Shown here one piece after another: positions 39,108 through 52,300 of a stretch of 64,000 bases of DNA. How positions within the stretch are numbered: the first letter of the stretch is position 1; each line of letters begins with the position of its first letter. The translations under genes were made by a program, and so were the position numbers. The notes under the pieces were generated by a model that saw nothing but the letters and a program-made list of their open reading frames with translations, was not told where the DNA came from and made no database searches. This DNA comes from Bolinopsis microptera. Its lineage: Eukaryota > Ctenophora > Tentaculata > Lobata > Bolinopsidae. The stretch is from assembly GCF_026151205.1 (NCBI RefSeq), contig NC_087082.1, positions 11,044,901 to 11,108,900 on the forward strand, given 5' to 3'.

Positions 39108-42100
39108 AGCTCCACATAGCTGCAACCCTTGGAAGAGAATTGCTGCTGCAAAATGATTCAATTCGTGAAAAAAACCGAACACTTTGGGAGACAAACGAGG
39201 AACATGCCAAAGAGATTGAGATGTTGCGACAGCAGAATCATCTGCTTAGAGAAGAAGCAGAGTCAAAAGCCAAAGATCAGGTACATATACTGAAATGCTG
39301 TCACATTTGTATTTAAATGCTCTCAATAATATAACCAGATTCTTTAAGTTCATTATCAGCTGCTTAACTTATTTATAAACTAGAATTGTAGTATTAAATT
39401 TTTTATTAATTTTTGGTACACTGCTAAGAACTATGACTCATCTTCAGATCGAATTAGAAAAAAAGTCTACAGAAATGTTGGCTAAGATAAAATACCTAGA
39501 AAAAGACATGTTTGATTTACAATCATTAACTATTGGTATGCGCGAGAGTTCCCAGGAAACTGAAAGACTCTATCTTGAGGAGTCCAGGTATGTCAAAAAA
39601 TATGACCAAAAACATTTAGATATCAGGTATTGTTAAATTCTTCAAATCAACGTGATTAATCTACGGCCTGATTGATATGATAAAAGTTTTGAACTACTTT
39701 TCTCATGCAGGCGTGCTGAACTACTAGAGAGCAAAGTTTTCGAACTTGAAAGACAGCTTGACGAATCAGCCTACCCTGCTACACTTTCACCCGTTTCGCC
39801 ACGAAGAGAAACCGTCAATATTAATAAACTTCAAAGTAACTTATCAAGGTAACACAGTTAATGAATGTTTGAAAACTATCTCCGATTTAGGTGTTAGTTT
39901 CGAGATTAACCCATTAACTTGTATTACATAAGTCAGGCATAACTTTACGTCAACTTTACTGATGTCAATAAACTAAAACGTCTCCCAATATCGAATAATT
40001 TGTCTATTTTAGGTCAGAAGAAAAAAGACGGGGCCTAGAATCAGAGTTAAAATTACTTCTTGACGAGAACTGTGATTTATTCAGTAAAGTTAAAATGCTG
40101 GAAGATATGCACAATGACAATAACTGCAAAGAAGGCATCACCAATTACTGTCGGGTAAGTCATTTTCCAGACTTTTATCAATTGATACGGCTCCTATTAT
40201 AATCGTATATAAGAAAATTGCATACAAAATTGGCCAACTTGAATGGTGCAAACAGAAACCACCGGGATGGATTTATATTTATCAATTCACCTGTATATGG
40301 ATGTCCTTGCTGTACGGCAGTGTTAAACAAGGAACTGAAACCGAGGGGTTCCGTTCAGGCCCTTCACAATTTGTTTCTGTATAGTTCTAATGTACCGTCA
40401 CAATAGTGACTTTAATATATAACCTACATCAGCTGTCCCTTGATAGGGAAGTATCCAAACCAATAACAAATAAACTTCACATATTACACTATTAAATAAA
40501 TCTCACCCCACAGACAGATTCCTACGAAGGAGATACGACGATGAACAGCACTCTGGATATGGAGTCAGAGTGCAGTACTATTGAGAGTCTTACCTCAGAG
40601 TCGTGGCTGACGGAAAAGCTCACCACTTTGGAGGTAAAGAGTTTTTATAACGGGCGTTTTGTTTGGTTTGACAACTGACTCAAGCCCGAGATGAAGATTG
40701 TAAATGTGAACGATTAGGTTGCGCACACATTTTATGAATTTCACAATGCTTGTGAGTTTAGACATTTCAGTAAAATGGGTTGAATACTAGGCCCTGTTTC
40801 CCTTGTAACTACAAACCTCCACCACATACCTTCACCACACCTTAACACTGACCACTCCTCCCCTCTCAGGAGCGCTACAACAGTGCGTGTGATAACTGTA
40901 TCTGTGGAGCATGTGAACCCATTATCTTACAAGAACAGGTTACTTACACTCACCATGTTATTTATAAGTATTATATATAATCTATACATCATGATACAGA
41001 CCTAGTCTCACATTTATAAATAGCTTATTAAGAATGTGTCCGTGTTTAGTACGATTGCTTGCTTGCCAGGTTGTAAAGCCTCGCCATTACGGCAAAGTCA
41101 CCATTCGTCTTGGAAGTCGTAGTCCTGGTCTTATCTTGTCATTGTTAGAGGCTGAACAAATTCCCTTAAACAGTAAATACCTCTGGGGCTGTTCACATAT
41201 TTAAACATAAGCCAAATGTTTGCCATTTTATACCCCGTCCCCTCTTCGTAGGTCATTTTACACATAGCTATTGTGTAGAATTTAAACTGGTGTAAGTTTT
41301 TCTGAACCTTCCTAGGCTGGTTTACGTTATATGTGAACACTCCCTTAGTTGAACGATGTCTTGCTGATATTTTTATACTGAGTAATCCAGTATTTGTCCC
41401 AACTCCATCGCTACACAGCATCAGTCACATACTACATATCCCATAACAATAAAGAGATAAAGGACACCGCCCACTGGACCTGAGTATAACAAAGTGCGGA
41501 CAATACCGCACTTTGTGTAAAATCAATTAACCTGGATCACTCTTATTTTAGTAATCCATTGTAAGACATTTGTCTAGCTGTGTGCTTGCAGTAGAGCTCA
41601 GAACAATACTCAGAACAACTCTCTGAACAACACAATGGTAGAGTCATCAACACACATTTAGAGATATGATCGCTATTTTAATATGGTATAATGACGACTT
41701 GGTGATATGACGCGGGTAGGACCTGTGTTTTAATCTTGTAGTGGTTGTTGTAGCCACCACATACTGACTGCTGCAGATTTACATGGTAACACAAGTAACC
41801 ATGGTAACACAAGTAACCATGGTAACACAAGTAACCATGGTAACACAAGTAACCATGGTAACACAAGTAACCATGGTAACACAAGTAACCTGGTGTTTGA
41901 AAGTGATTTATAGTTTACTAATAATGGATTGCTGTTCCTGAACCGCAAATTATATAATGTCCGATTGATTAAAATAATCTTTACTTGGTAAAATAAAGAA
42001 CTTGGTAAAATAAAAATATTTGGTAAAATAAAATGATCTTTACTTGGTAAACATAAAAGTCAGTTAAATTGGACACTTTTCACAAATTTCTTCCGTAATT

Positions 42101-45100
42101 CAGAAATTAGACTATGGTCGGTGCGTTTGATAAGTCAGGGAATATGAAAATGAGGTTTTAGTATGTTGAGTATAATTAATAATTATGTCTATATATCTAA
42201 TGTATGCTATTGTTCTTACATAACCGGCCGCTGCTTTGATAAACTTGTACGCCAAGATATTTCCAAGCTCCCGAACGACGATTACAAACAGCCTAAGGAA
42301 CAAAGAACTTTGTATAATATCACTATAATTGTTGCATGCGTACACTAAAGGCTCCTAGCTGTGCTATTTTCTTTGTTTTTACTGTATACACGGTAAGGAA
42401 CCACGCATAGTTGAATGTAGTGTAACAAGAAGCATTAACAGAGTAAGATAATGTTAAACTTAGAGATCATGTTAAAATACTTATTAAGTTATCACTTGAT
42501 TTATTAAGTTATCACCAAGATGGAGCGAATGGCGCCATGGTGAGCCGGATATTAATTTTACCATAATGAAATTTATTATAAATGTAAAATCGCATTACAA
42601 ATATAATAAGCTTAAGATAATAATTTTGACGAAAATCGTTTTACATTCGTGATCTTCTATAAAGGTTCCCTAAGCAATGAGACATCATCAGTGGATTAGA
42701 TTTGATATAGCCCATTCCTAACGGTCCAGTGGAACGGGGAGAGGGAGAGGGGGAAGGAGGAGTAAAGGAAAAAGGGGAGAGGGACTCTTCGATGGGTCGA
42801 ATTGAGGCATGTCTGACACCATGTTATATTTCTTGATTTTGGAAGACTGAATTTGGAAGATGAACAATGAAGACAAGATTTGACCATCAAAAGTCAAAAT
42901 AAACCTAAGGATGGAATAATTAGAATCATTTCATAGAATCATATCATAGTCATAACTCATAGCATCAGAATATATATCAAGTGGGGTGGGGATGGGGGAA
43001 TATTACACTCATCCGGCTTAACTACCGCCACATCCGCCACTCAGTTATTTGACTATAAACTGTAAATTTCTTCATGACGATGTAATGCCATCTTTCGAGA
43101 AATTCCTGTCTACCAGTCATCATGTTACAACAAAGTAGCGGGATCACAAATTGTTTTCCTGGATGTTAACATTCGTCACCTAATTGTCAACTAATTGTGC
43201 TAAATTACCAATTCTTCACATTACTTTTATCACAGAACCGTCGGTCTAAAAGGTTTAATTGCATTCTTTAGACTTGTAGAAAGGGAGTTAACCCACTTGT
43301 CATAGTGCGTCATAAAAACAGGAACATCACAACAACCATATAGTATTTCCTGCAGTCAGAGAATGAATGAGAAGGAATATCCAGGGAATTGTGACTCGAG
43401 TCGTAAGCTTGATTTTGAGTATAATATGAGTGCTTGTGAACCACTCTAAAATAGTGTTTTGTGAAGGAACATTTCAACTCAGGAGTTTAGTTCACACTAG
43501 AGACTATAGAAATTATATTTATACACCGAAAATATCAGCATATCCTCCTCATTACGTAACGGATCAGTATGCTAATTTAAAACTTTCCATATTTTGTTTA
43601 AAACTTTCCACTCAGTACGAACTACGGATATGCAACCCCTAAACATTCAAGTCAACAATTCTAAAGTATACAAATTGTTTGTATTATTTAGCAAGTTAGT
43701 TTACAGAGGGTGTATACTGCAGGACACAATGTTACAAGACAGCCTGCATGGCCCCTAACGTTATATTACATAACTTGAAACATTACATTAATTAAACATT
43801 ACATTAATTAAACATTACATTAATTAAACATTACATCTCTGTATTTTAACACGGTACAGCTAGATCTGTATAAAGGAATGCTATTGCTCAATTACTCTGT
43901 GTGTTCTAATATTATAATGAGACATATATACTGACTAATACTATCGGCTTTACCGTGTCCAGTAAGCTAATCGTACACTGTACAGCAGAATAAATCACAG
44001 TGGACCACCTCGCATTGTAACTCCGGATTCCGGAAGTAACTCCAGATTCCGGAAGTGTCTCAGCTCATACCACCACATTGCTGAACTGTATAATAATACT
44101 AGTTATAATACTACTAGTTGTAGACGGTTACTTACCATGGCTTCTTTACTTCTCTCTCAACAATCAAGACATTGGTTCGCCTACATTACAACATATAACT
44201 GTATTATAACACTGTAGCTTGGTTAGTTACACTCGCTGCTACAAAGTTACCAAATTGGTAACCGTGTAGCAGCGAAGGGAAAATGAATGTGTAGATGTTT
44301 TGTGTGAGTAGTAACCACCCTGGTATACTCACTGTCAAGCAAGATATTGTATCGTGTCGGGTTGCAGCTCTGTCAGTAACTGAGTGTACCTGGTAACTAG
44401 ATTATATCTGTTTAACAATGTCGCTATGTAACGGACTACTTATGTTTAAAAAATCTTATAATCTATCTGGTGACTATAACAGTATGTGATACTGGTTGGT
44501 TAGTATTAGGTAACATTGGGTGCTAGTATTGGTCGCAGAAACTTACGCAACTTTGGTTTATTATCGTCCTGTGATAATTTACAGACAGGAGAATTTTCTG
44601 CTTGAAATTGGAAAAGTGAATTATGGTCATGGGTCGAGTACATTCTGTGAACTTCCCGCTATACGAGGAAGTGGGCTGATTTCCATCTGGACTTTTGAAG
44701 ACAGTCGATTATTCTTGGATAGGGTGTGCACTGTGCATACTTTCATATGACTAACAGTGTTCTATCATCCTCTGGAATTCTGATTGCATGATTCATCACA
44801 TTATTCCGTATTCTGATAAACATACCAGAACTGGAAGCGGCCGGCGAAGGAATGTAGTTCAGCGTACAGCCGCACTACATAGTTCAGGGAATTTACCATG
44901 AATTAATGCCGGAAATGTTGACAAATTATTAGAAATCGAAAGTTTTCAACACCACGATGCATATTACATATTTTTCTTAAAAACAGCAAAAATCGATGTT
45001 ATCTCTCTTTTCCAGAAACAGTAAAAGTTCTATTCCAATTTGGCAATTACTTCGTAGAAACTATTGCGAATTAAACAAACTGCATTTTTACCTAAGGATT

Positions 45101-45364
45101 CTCTGAAACCTTGTAAATGTTAGAATTCCTTGCTCGTTCTCTGAGTTACATCCTATTTTCTAACCAACCCCTCTCACTCTTCAGGACGAGGGTGATCTGA
45201 CTAAACTGAGTTACCAGCAGCTCTTTGATCAGCTCTTCGACGCACTGCGATCCATCCAACTGCGCACTCCGCGCGGCACGCTCAAGCGCAAACAGGCAAC
45301 CACGCCCAAACGACCACATGTGAATACTGTGTTTGATAACCCACCCTCACCAACTAAACAGTGA
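39108..45364 (+). CDS. CC1-box coiled-coil protein, CDR2/BICD-adaptor-like
   Basis: Exons: 39108(or 39110)-39280, 39448-39587, 39711-39848, 40013-40154, 40514-40633, 40870-40938, 45185-45364; phases agree and the stop TGA is at 45362. The N-terminus LHIAATLGRELLLQN is a CC1 box (AAxxGxxLL), which binds dynein light intermediate chain in BICD, TRAK and Spindly adaptors and resembles the AAELGKTLL of CDR2. The following TNEEHAKEIEMLRQQ also recalls CDR2. Long heptad-type coiled coils cover residues about 1-190, then an acidic Ser-rich stretch (STLDMESECSTIESL), a CDNCICGAC cysteine cluster, and a C-terminal helix (YQQLFDQLFDALRSI) with a basic, Pro-rich tail. The first coding exon is not certain: an ATG directly before a donor (38991-38993, ATG|GTAAGT) could splice to 39110. 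Total about 285 residues. Confidence 0.7.
40939..45184 (+). other. Long last intron of the CC1-box gene
   Basis: 4.2 kb, no exon or ORF that I trust. Contains the 18-bp array at 41782, a short aacattacattaatt tandem at about 43785-43830 and a duplicated ctccggattccggaagtaa at about 44022-44058. Confidence 0.5.
41782..41890. repeat. 18-bp minisatellite aaccatggtaacacaagt
   Basis: Six near-perfect copies in the last intron of the CC1-box gene. In the sense of the gene each unit has two weak donor-like GTAAC cores. Confidence 0.9.
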
Positions 45365-48300
45365 ATAGAGCCCCAATGTAGGAGTTCTGAAATGTTTTAC
45401 ATTTATTGATCGTGAAGCCCTGGGTCATTGGGTCATTGGGTCGATGATATATCAAGTTTTGGTGGGTGTTCGAAAGTGTAACATTGGTTTTTTAAAGGTT
45501 TTCTTAAATCTGCCTTTTTGCTGCTGTTCTTATCTTGATCGAGATGCTTAAGTAATATACTGTTGAAACTTGAAACTAAACGCATAACTTACAAACTGTA
45601 ATGAAGGAAAGAGGTGATGACAAATATATAATTTTAATTTTAAAAGTCGTAATAATTCCATCCGATTGAGCAGCAATATCATGAATAATGCAATTAAATC
45701 ACCGATGACGCGACACCAATGAATGCGTAAGAAACATTCGATAAACTATAACTTTTAATTTTTCCCTCATAAATTAGTGTAATTATGTGCTATACTTAGA
45801 TTTTATTTTTATACTGATCATATAATGAATTATTGAGAATCTAGCCATATGATTTTATTATATATGACATTGCTTGGGAGAGCTGTTTGAGATTATACTA
45901 TTCAATGTTAATTAGTAATAATATAGGTGCCACATAGTAATTATAATTACAATTTCACCAACAAGTTTAATCTAGCAGTGTTTACCATAATTACATGTAT
46001 AATGTTACATTTAGTGACTATTTATTCCAGTGAGCATTGATTTTCTGATAAAGACATTTGAAAACTTTTATTATATAACTTTCTAAGAAGTAAGGGTTTT
46101 TACGAATGATTTTCTATCCAGCAAACTGTAGATGCGATACACTTTACTTTTCTTAGATTTTTCAACCTATTTCGTTAAAAATAGGATTGTAGACATTTAC
46201 AGATTAGTCTCGGTTAACTTATCTGAATCCAGGTTTGCAGTGTTTAAAAAGAATGATTCTTAAAAAACATTGTCCTCGATCTCGCCATCTTGACTATCAA
46301 ACTTTTTAATTTGAAGTGCAGTAGATTTGAATTCCAAAGTTTGACATTTCTGATTTTTCCACCCACTATTTAATTTCATTTGACGTGATTCTTATTGTTT
46401 TGTTTAACCAAATGTGTGTGATTTTTGTCTCCTTAACAAATTGAAAATCAATTCCTTATCATGAAACCACCATTCCCATTTCCCACCACATACGCACTGC
46501 CTAAATTCAAATTGTAGTGTATTAAATTTCAACAAACGAGTTGGGCATCTTGCGCAATCCCCTCAACATTTATGATTAGTTTAAAAGGTTGTGCAGCTAA
46601 TACATTAGTGATTAGCTGAGAACCTTATCTTATCAACGTGTTGCCGTATATAAATCTGATTGTACATGGTGTAGGTTTAAGGTACTTTTCTATTATATTT
46701 TCTGGTTGCGTCATAAACTCAACACGTACGGGGCTGAAGGATTTATAACCATATTCGCGCATATTACAATTACATATTGCAATAGTAATCTGTACTTTGC
46801 ATGCTTCGTTAAAGTTCTACACAAGTCATACACGTAACATTATGTTACCGAAAATTTCCCGCGTTTCTTTGAAATCGAGTGGGTAATAGTAGGTGAGTGT
46901 GACGGACTTTATCTGGGTTCAATTATCACAAGTGGTGTGATGAGTGATGGCCATTGCTAATAGGCTGTAGGCACAGAATACTGTGTAGCAGATTTAACCG
47001 GTGCCCGATAATAAGTTTAAAGTTTCTCCTCGTCTATTAATAGCTTCTTCAAAATGAAATTAAACATACTTATTACTCGTGTAATGGTTGAAAGAAGTAA
47101 AGACGAAGTTGGGGGTCATCTTCGTGGGGGTCATCATGGATGGTGTTATCAGGAAGGCGCGTTGAGACTTTTCTAATGCGCGCAAATAAACACGCGGTTT
47201 AACCTGGCAGAACGAAACTTTTAGGCATGTGGTAGCCACGTGTCATGCGAATACCAAATGTACGGCATCACATTACCATGCTTGAAATATTATCCGATTA
47301 TGTACAGACTATACATATTATGGTATCCTGGAAGTCATACAGTATGATAATAACAGTAGCTTGGTGGAATGTCTGTATTGTTGCACACTTAATTAATGCT
47401 TGAATGGTTTGAGATATTATGCTTCTAAATAATACAAAACATTGCGTATTACATTGGGCAGATTAGAGGAACTTTCAATCGACAGGTTTGTGTCCTTAAA
47501 TGTAACTATGACTGATACTCACAGTAATTGAAATGACTCAGGTTTGTATACACAACTGAGTAGGCCAACAAATACTCAGGAGCTCAAATAGGCTTGCGAA
47601 TACTATGACGGTGAATTAATATTTGACCTTCCAGTGAAAACTCAAAACACAATCAATACTTCATGAACCTACACGAATGGAATGTGGACATCAAAAGGTT
47701 TTCTAGATGCTAAGCAATATTGGAGGCAATTACGTGAAAAATACATACGGCACCACCGATAATGGAAAACAAACTGAATTTACATAATAGAAATTAACTC
47801 TGGAGACCCTGGGTCCTGGAATGTAGATGACAAGTAGTCGTGGAGGGACAAGAACAATATTATTATTAACGTTACCAGCTGCTTCAAGATTTCGGCGGAG
47901 GAATGCAATACAGTTTGTTATCCATTCGTCGGCTACTATATATACCATGTATACGATGCTCCAAGACATTATTAACAGTATATCCAGCCTCTAACTACTG
48001 AAACGAGATCTGCTGGTCACGAATCAAGTTCTTGAATCTGACAGGATAGGATGGCATCTAACATCAATATAGGCAGATCAAAGGTAAATCGTGTTCATTT
48101 CACACACTTTTTGAATTTTCATTTGAAATAAATGAATAAAGACGAAATATTATCGCCATGATAATACATCCAGTATAGTCTCGCATTATTTAGGCTACAT
48201 TTCATAATATTGGTGAGCCTCGAAACATTGTCAAAACAGTTTTCCCATACGTCTCCAAACATTGGATCAGCGTGCATTCTCCGTGCATGCAGCGCGCCAT

Positions 48301-49391
48301 GGTGCAGTGCGCGCGCAAACAAGTTACGATCAATATAGATGTCTTTCGTAAATATTTTCACCATGCGCCGTCCATTTGTTTATTTAAAATTTTGCGGAAT
48401 TCAGGATAATTATTACCCGGATGTCATTTAGGACGCACCTGTCAAATCACAATGTGCTCATAGCTCAGCTATCAAGTCATTTCTTTTATCCCATTCTCCA
48501 CTACTTTCATGGCGATAAAACTAGAACAAAATTTTCCCAGTGATATCATTCAAGCAATAATTAGAATGGAACAAAGGCTACATGGGTACCTTTCAGCCTT
48601 TCCTTATCTCTGAAGCCCGAGATAATTTCCTACCGTCAACCTTTGACAAGAGACTACAGAGGAATTTAATGACAAGCAATTATTGTTAACAGTATATATA
48701 ACTTAAAGTCGACAATTTTCTCATTTCTATTAATATCGCTTATTATAATCTCATCACTTATAATCTCCTTCGAAACATATTATCTCGGCAAAACAATATG
48801 AATCGATCTTAGTAAATAATGGATCACGCGAATATGTAACAGTTCACATTCCATGATCGGTAAGTTAATCTTTTAACAATATAGCTCAGATCGAAGAAAA
48901 ATCTTGAAAAATGTTAATTTTGTTGAATATAATGCATGGCAACCAAGAATTCTAGAACGAAAACTGGTGCTATACTCTCATCACCGTGTACCAACAAAAT
49001 TCTGTTAAGCAGTGAAATTAAATTTAGACAGTTTAGCAACGAAAAGACACAAAACAGAATAATATATAAAAGTTTTTGAAAGATATCAAAAGTAAAAAAA
49101 GTTTTAACATCAACCCAGAATGATAAACATCATAACATTTTCGCGATGTCCCGAATATTTCCGAATACTCACAAAACATCCGTACGGGTAATATCCAGAG
49201 AGTTCTTAAATGATTTGAAAGAATTTCAAATTTTGATTTTTTGAGAGAGAGGTCACGAATACAAAATCCAGAAAATTGAACTTTAGATAAAATTGGAGAT
49301 CTGAGTGTCCCTGTGAGGTTAAACATTCCACACTCTACAAAATAGCAACGTATATACTGGAACAGTACGACACAGTACAGCCCGCACTCCC
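45365..49391. other. Intergenic between convergent genes, no gene seen
   Basis: It separates the 3' ends of the CC1-box gene (plus) and the SMAD-like gene (minus), so both 3' UTRs should lie here. Only short chance ORFs and no notable repeats were seen. Confidence 0.5.
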
Positions 49392-52300
49392 TCAAGTGTT
49401 GGGTAAACTGGGACTGTCCCGCCGCAGCGGCAGCGACACATCTGCCGACGTCAGGTTATTGGGCGGCGAACTTATTCTCCGAGATCTGAACAGCTCATTG
49501 TCCCTCAGTGCCCGAGAGGGCGGCGCCTCTTCCGTTGCATCCAAACAATCGTAGTTCAGCGTGAAAGGCTCCAGGTGCTGAGATACGCCGCTGTTCCGGT
49601 TAGACCGTGGCTCGGGACTGGCACCGTTACTAACTTGGGACTTTTTCTTGTTCCTGAACATCTGAGACTTTGACTTGGTACGTGGTATGGGCGTGTTGCC
49701 CGAGTCTGATGAGTTTACGGAGGATTTTGAGTCTTTGAGCGAGCCCTTGCTGAGACTTTTACCGAATGAGAGACGAGCTTTGCTGACACGACGTGGCGAT
49801 TGCGCGCAATCCAAGCTGGGTTTTCTCAGCCATTCTCTTTCTTCTGATGTGGATCCTGCCAGTAAACCTGAAATATATAAGATGTTTATTTCCCTGCGTT
49901 TAATGTTGAGGAGAATTCATAATTTCAAGGCTGGAAATTGGATAAATATTAATTAATGCAGTCTAGTGTGGTCTTAACAAGAATCAAATTTAAGACAAAT
50001 AGTTTGATGATTACATGAGTTGTTGAGGTAAATAAGCTTTCTCGCACACAAATCATAGATCAAAAGAAGTAGAAAATCAGTGATGTACAGAAAAACTTGG
50101 AATTCAAAAAGGAAAAAAATGTTAGGCTGCGAGACAAGCTCAAGACATAGAAAGAGTAATAGAACCCTCCAAACATTCTATCAAAATAGAATGTCTATCA
50201 CGTGGAACATAGAAGTGTATCTCAGTGTAAAAAAAGAAGGAACAATCTAGAAATATGAGAAGAATGTGTCAGGACTGCTATCTGTGTCACTCGACAATCT
50301 CTTCAGAGTTCAGTTAATCTCATTAGTATATAATTACACGAAGCGAAGTACACTGATCGAGTCAGATCTATCAACACTCGGCTATGGTATTGAGCCTTCT
50401 TCTTGTCTCTGGCTTTATTCCTGGGGCACGCCATCATACACTCAATTAGATAATTAATTTGTTGTTTTGTTTTGCTGGCACATTATTCTGGGTGATCAGC
50501 AAACATGGGGAACTATTAAACAGCACCAGCGAAGACTAGCTCGCGATACGATACCTCAACACTTGTGACTTGATAAGTTGTGGCATGCGGGGGGTTTTAC
50601 GACTACTGTGCGACACGATACAAATTTACAGCATTCAATACAATCACTACGTGCCGTTATATGACAAGTGTGGAATTTTTCCAGTATTAAATCACTGAAC
50701 GTTGGCATCAAGAATTTAGCTCTGACCTAGTACTAAACTATGTGCCCTAATATGCTGAGCCATGCAAAACTCTGCACGATCGAAATATTTTTCTGCCAAG
50801 TTCTCCAAACATTTACGGAAGGAGCATGATTGTAAATATCAGCGACACGCGCGATGGTTACCACGGAGTACAATATTTGTATCATGATGCGAAATAAACA
50901 TCAATCAAAACAACAATGCACATTGAACAAATTTTTTGCATGCTTTCCTAGATTGTGATTAATGGCATCCAATCTGCACACAGTACACATCATTAATGAA
51001 CCGCAGTTAAACGAAACAACTGATAGAATTCAACAAAAAATAAGTATGAAACTTACTTTTAAGTAGGTTCATAGCCTCGAGACACTGCACTTTAATCCAG
51101 CAAGGAACACCCTTTACTGAGTTACCGTTTATCTTTATGAACGATATCGCCACCTGTTGAAGAAGTTACACAGTTACACCATGAATGTAATTTGACAGGC
51201 TCGCGTGACAGCAGACATTTTACTACTTGGAAACGTGTTAAAATTGCCAACATTAATTATGTCGGATAATCATGTCGGATAATTATGTCCGAGGACATAA
51301 AATGAAAGTAACTTAACAAACGGCAATGTTACACGTATAATTTTAATTATGCAGAGTTAATACGCACGTGGGCCCACTAAAGTTTAATAAGTGGGGCAGT
51401 TTTAAAGTTGCGAATATTCCAGCACTACCACTGTATGACACATTACATGGTTGTTATGAATTATTTAACCAATTCATCAATAAGTTAAACTGAAGTCAAT
51501 TATCTAACTAAGAATCGAATAGATAAAGCTAATAAATGAACAATTAATTACTCGATTAAAAACTAATTAAACCCTCGGCCTGACATACCTGTCCGATGGT
51601 ATGTATCTTGGTGAGGTCGATGGCACTATTCCGGACATCTTCCACAAACTTTTGTTTGTTAAATATCGTGTAGGTGGTATTTTGTTCGAGCTTTTCATGT
51701 TTTCCCTTGCATTTCTCATCTTCCTTCAGCGCCAGGAAATTGTCGTTCTGAAGAGAGAGGTGTTTTATCTGGAATGTTTCCGGAAAACAGTTTGCAGTAC
51801 ATAAAATATGACGTGTGTGTTCTTAAAGCGGAGATAACAAAGCTAAAAATGTGATACTTATAAATTGTGTGTGGACAAAAGTTTAAACATTTTACACTTT
51901 TAGACCCGGATAATTTCCCCAAAAACTATAAAATTGACTCGTTTTATTGCAAACTGTATGATAATATGTACATAATTAATGTACGGGTATACACGGAATG
52001 TGCAATTATGCGATCAATACCTGTTCAATCACACATGAAAATAAACTTCAGTCCACTATAATATTGTGATATTAATTAATCATTATGCTCGTGTACCATC
52101 ACACTCACAGATGCAGCTCACCAAGTACCGTGCGATACATTACATCTTTAAATATACGTGTAGTACTTCATGTTTAGTTTCCCGAGACGAGAATGCTTTA
52201 CTTTGCTTACTAAGACATCTATGAGCTCACAGACAAGCAATTTAACTGTAGCTCACAGCTAAATTGTTAAATTATCCGCCGAGACAAATATTTATTGGCC

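Noticed and set aside
49033-49395. 120-codon minus-strand ORF after the SMAD-like stop
   Set aside because: Low-complexity hydrophobic reading of AT-rich 3' UTR sequence; overlaps the stop in another frame.
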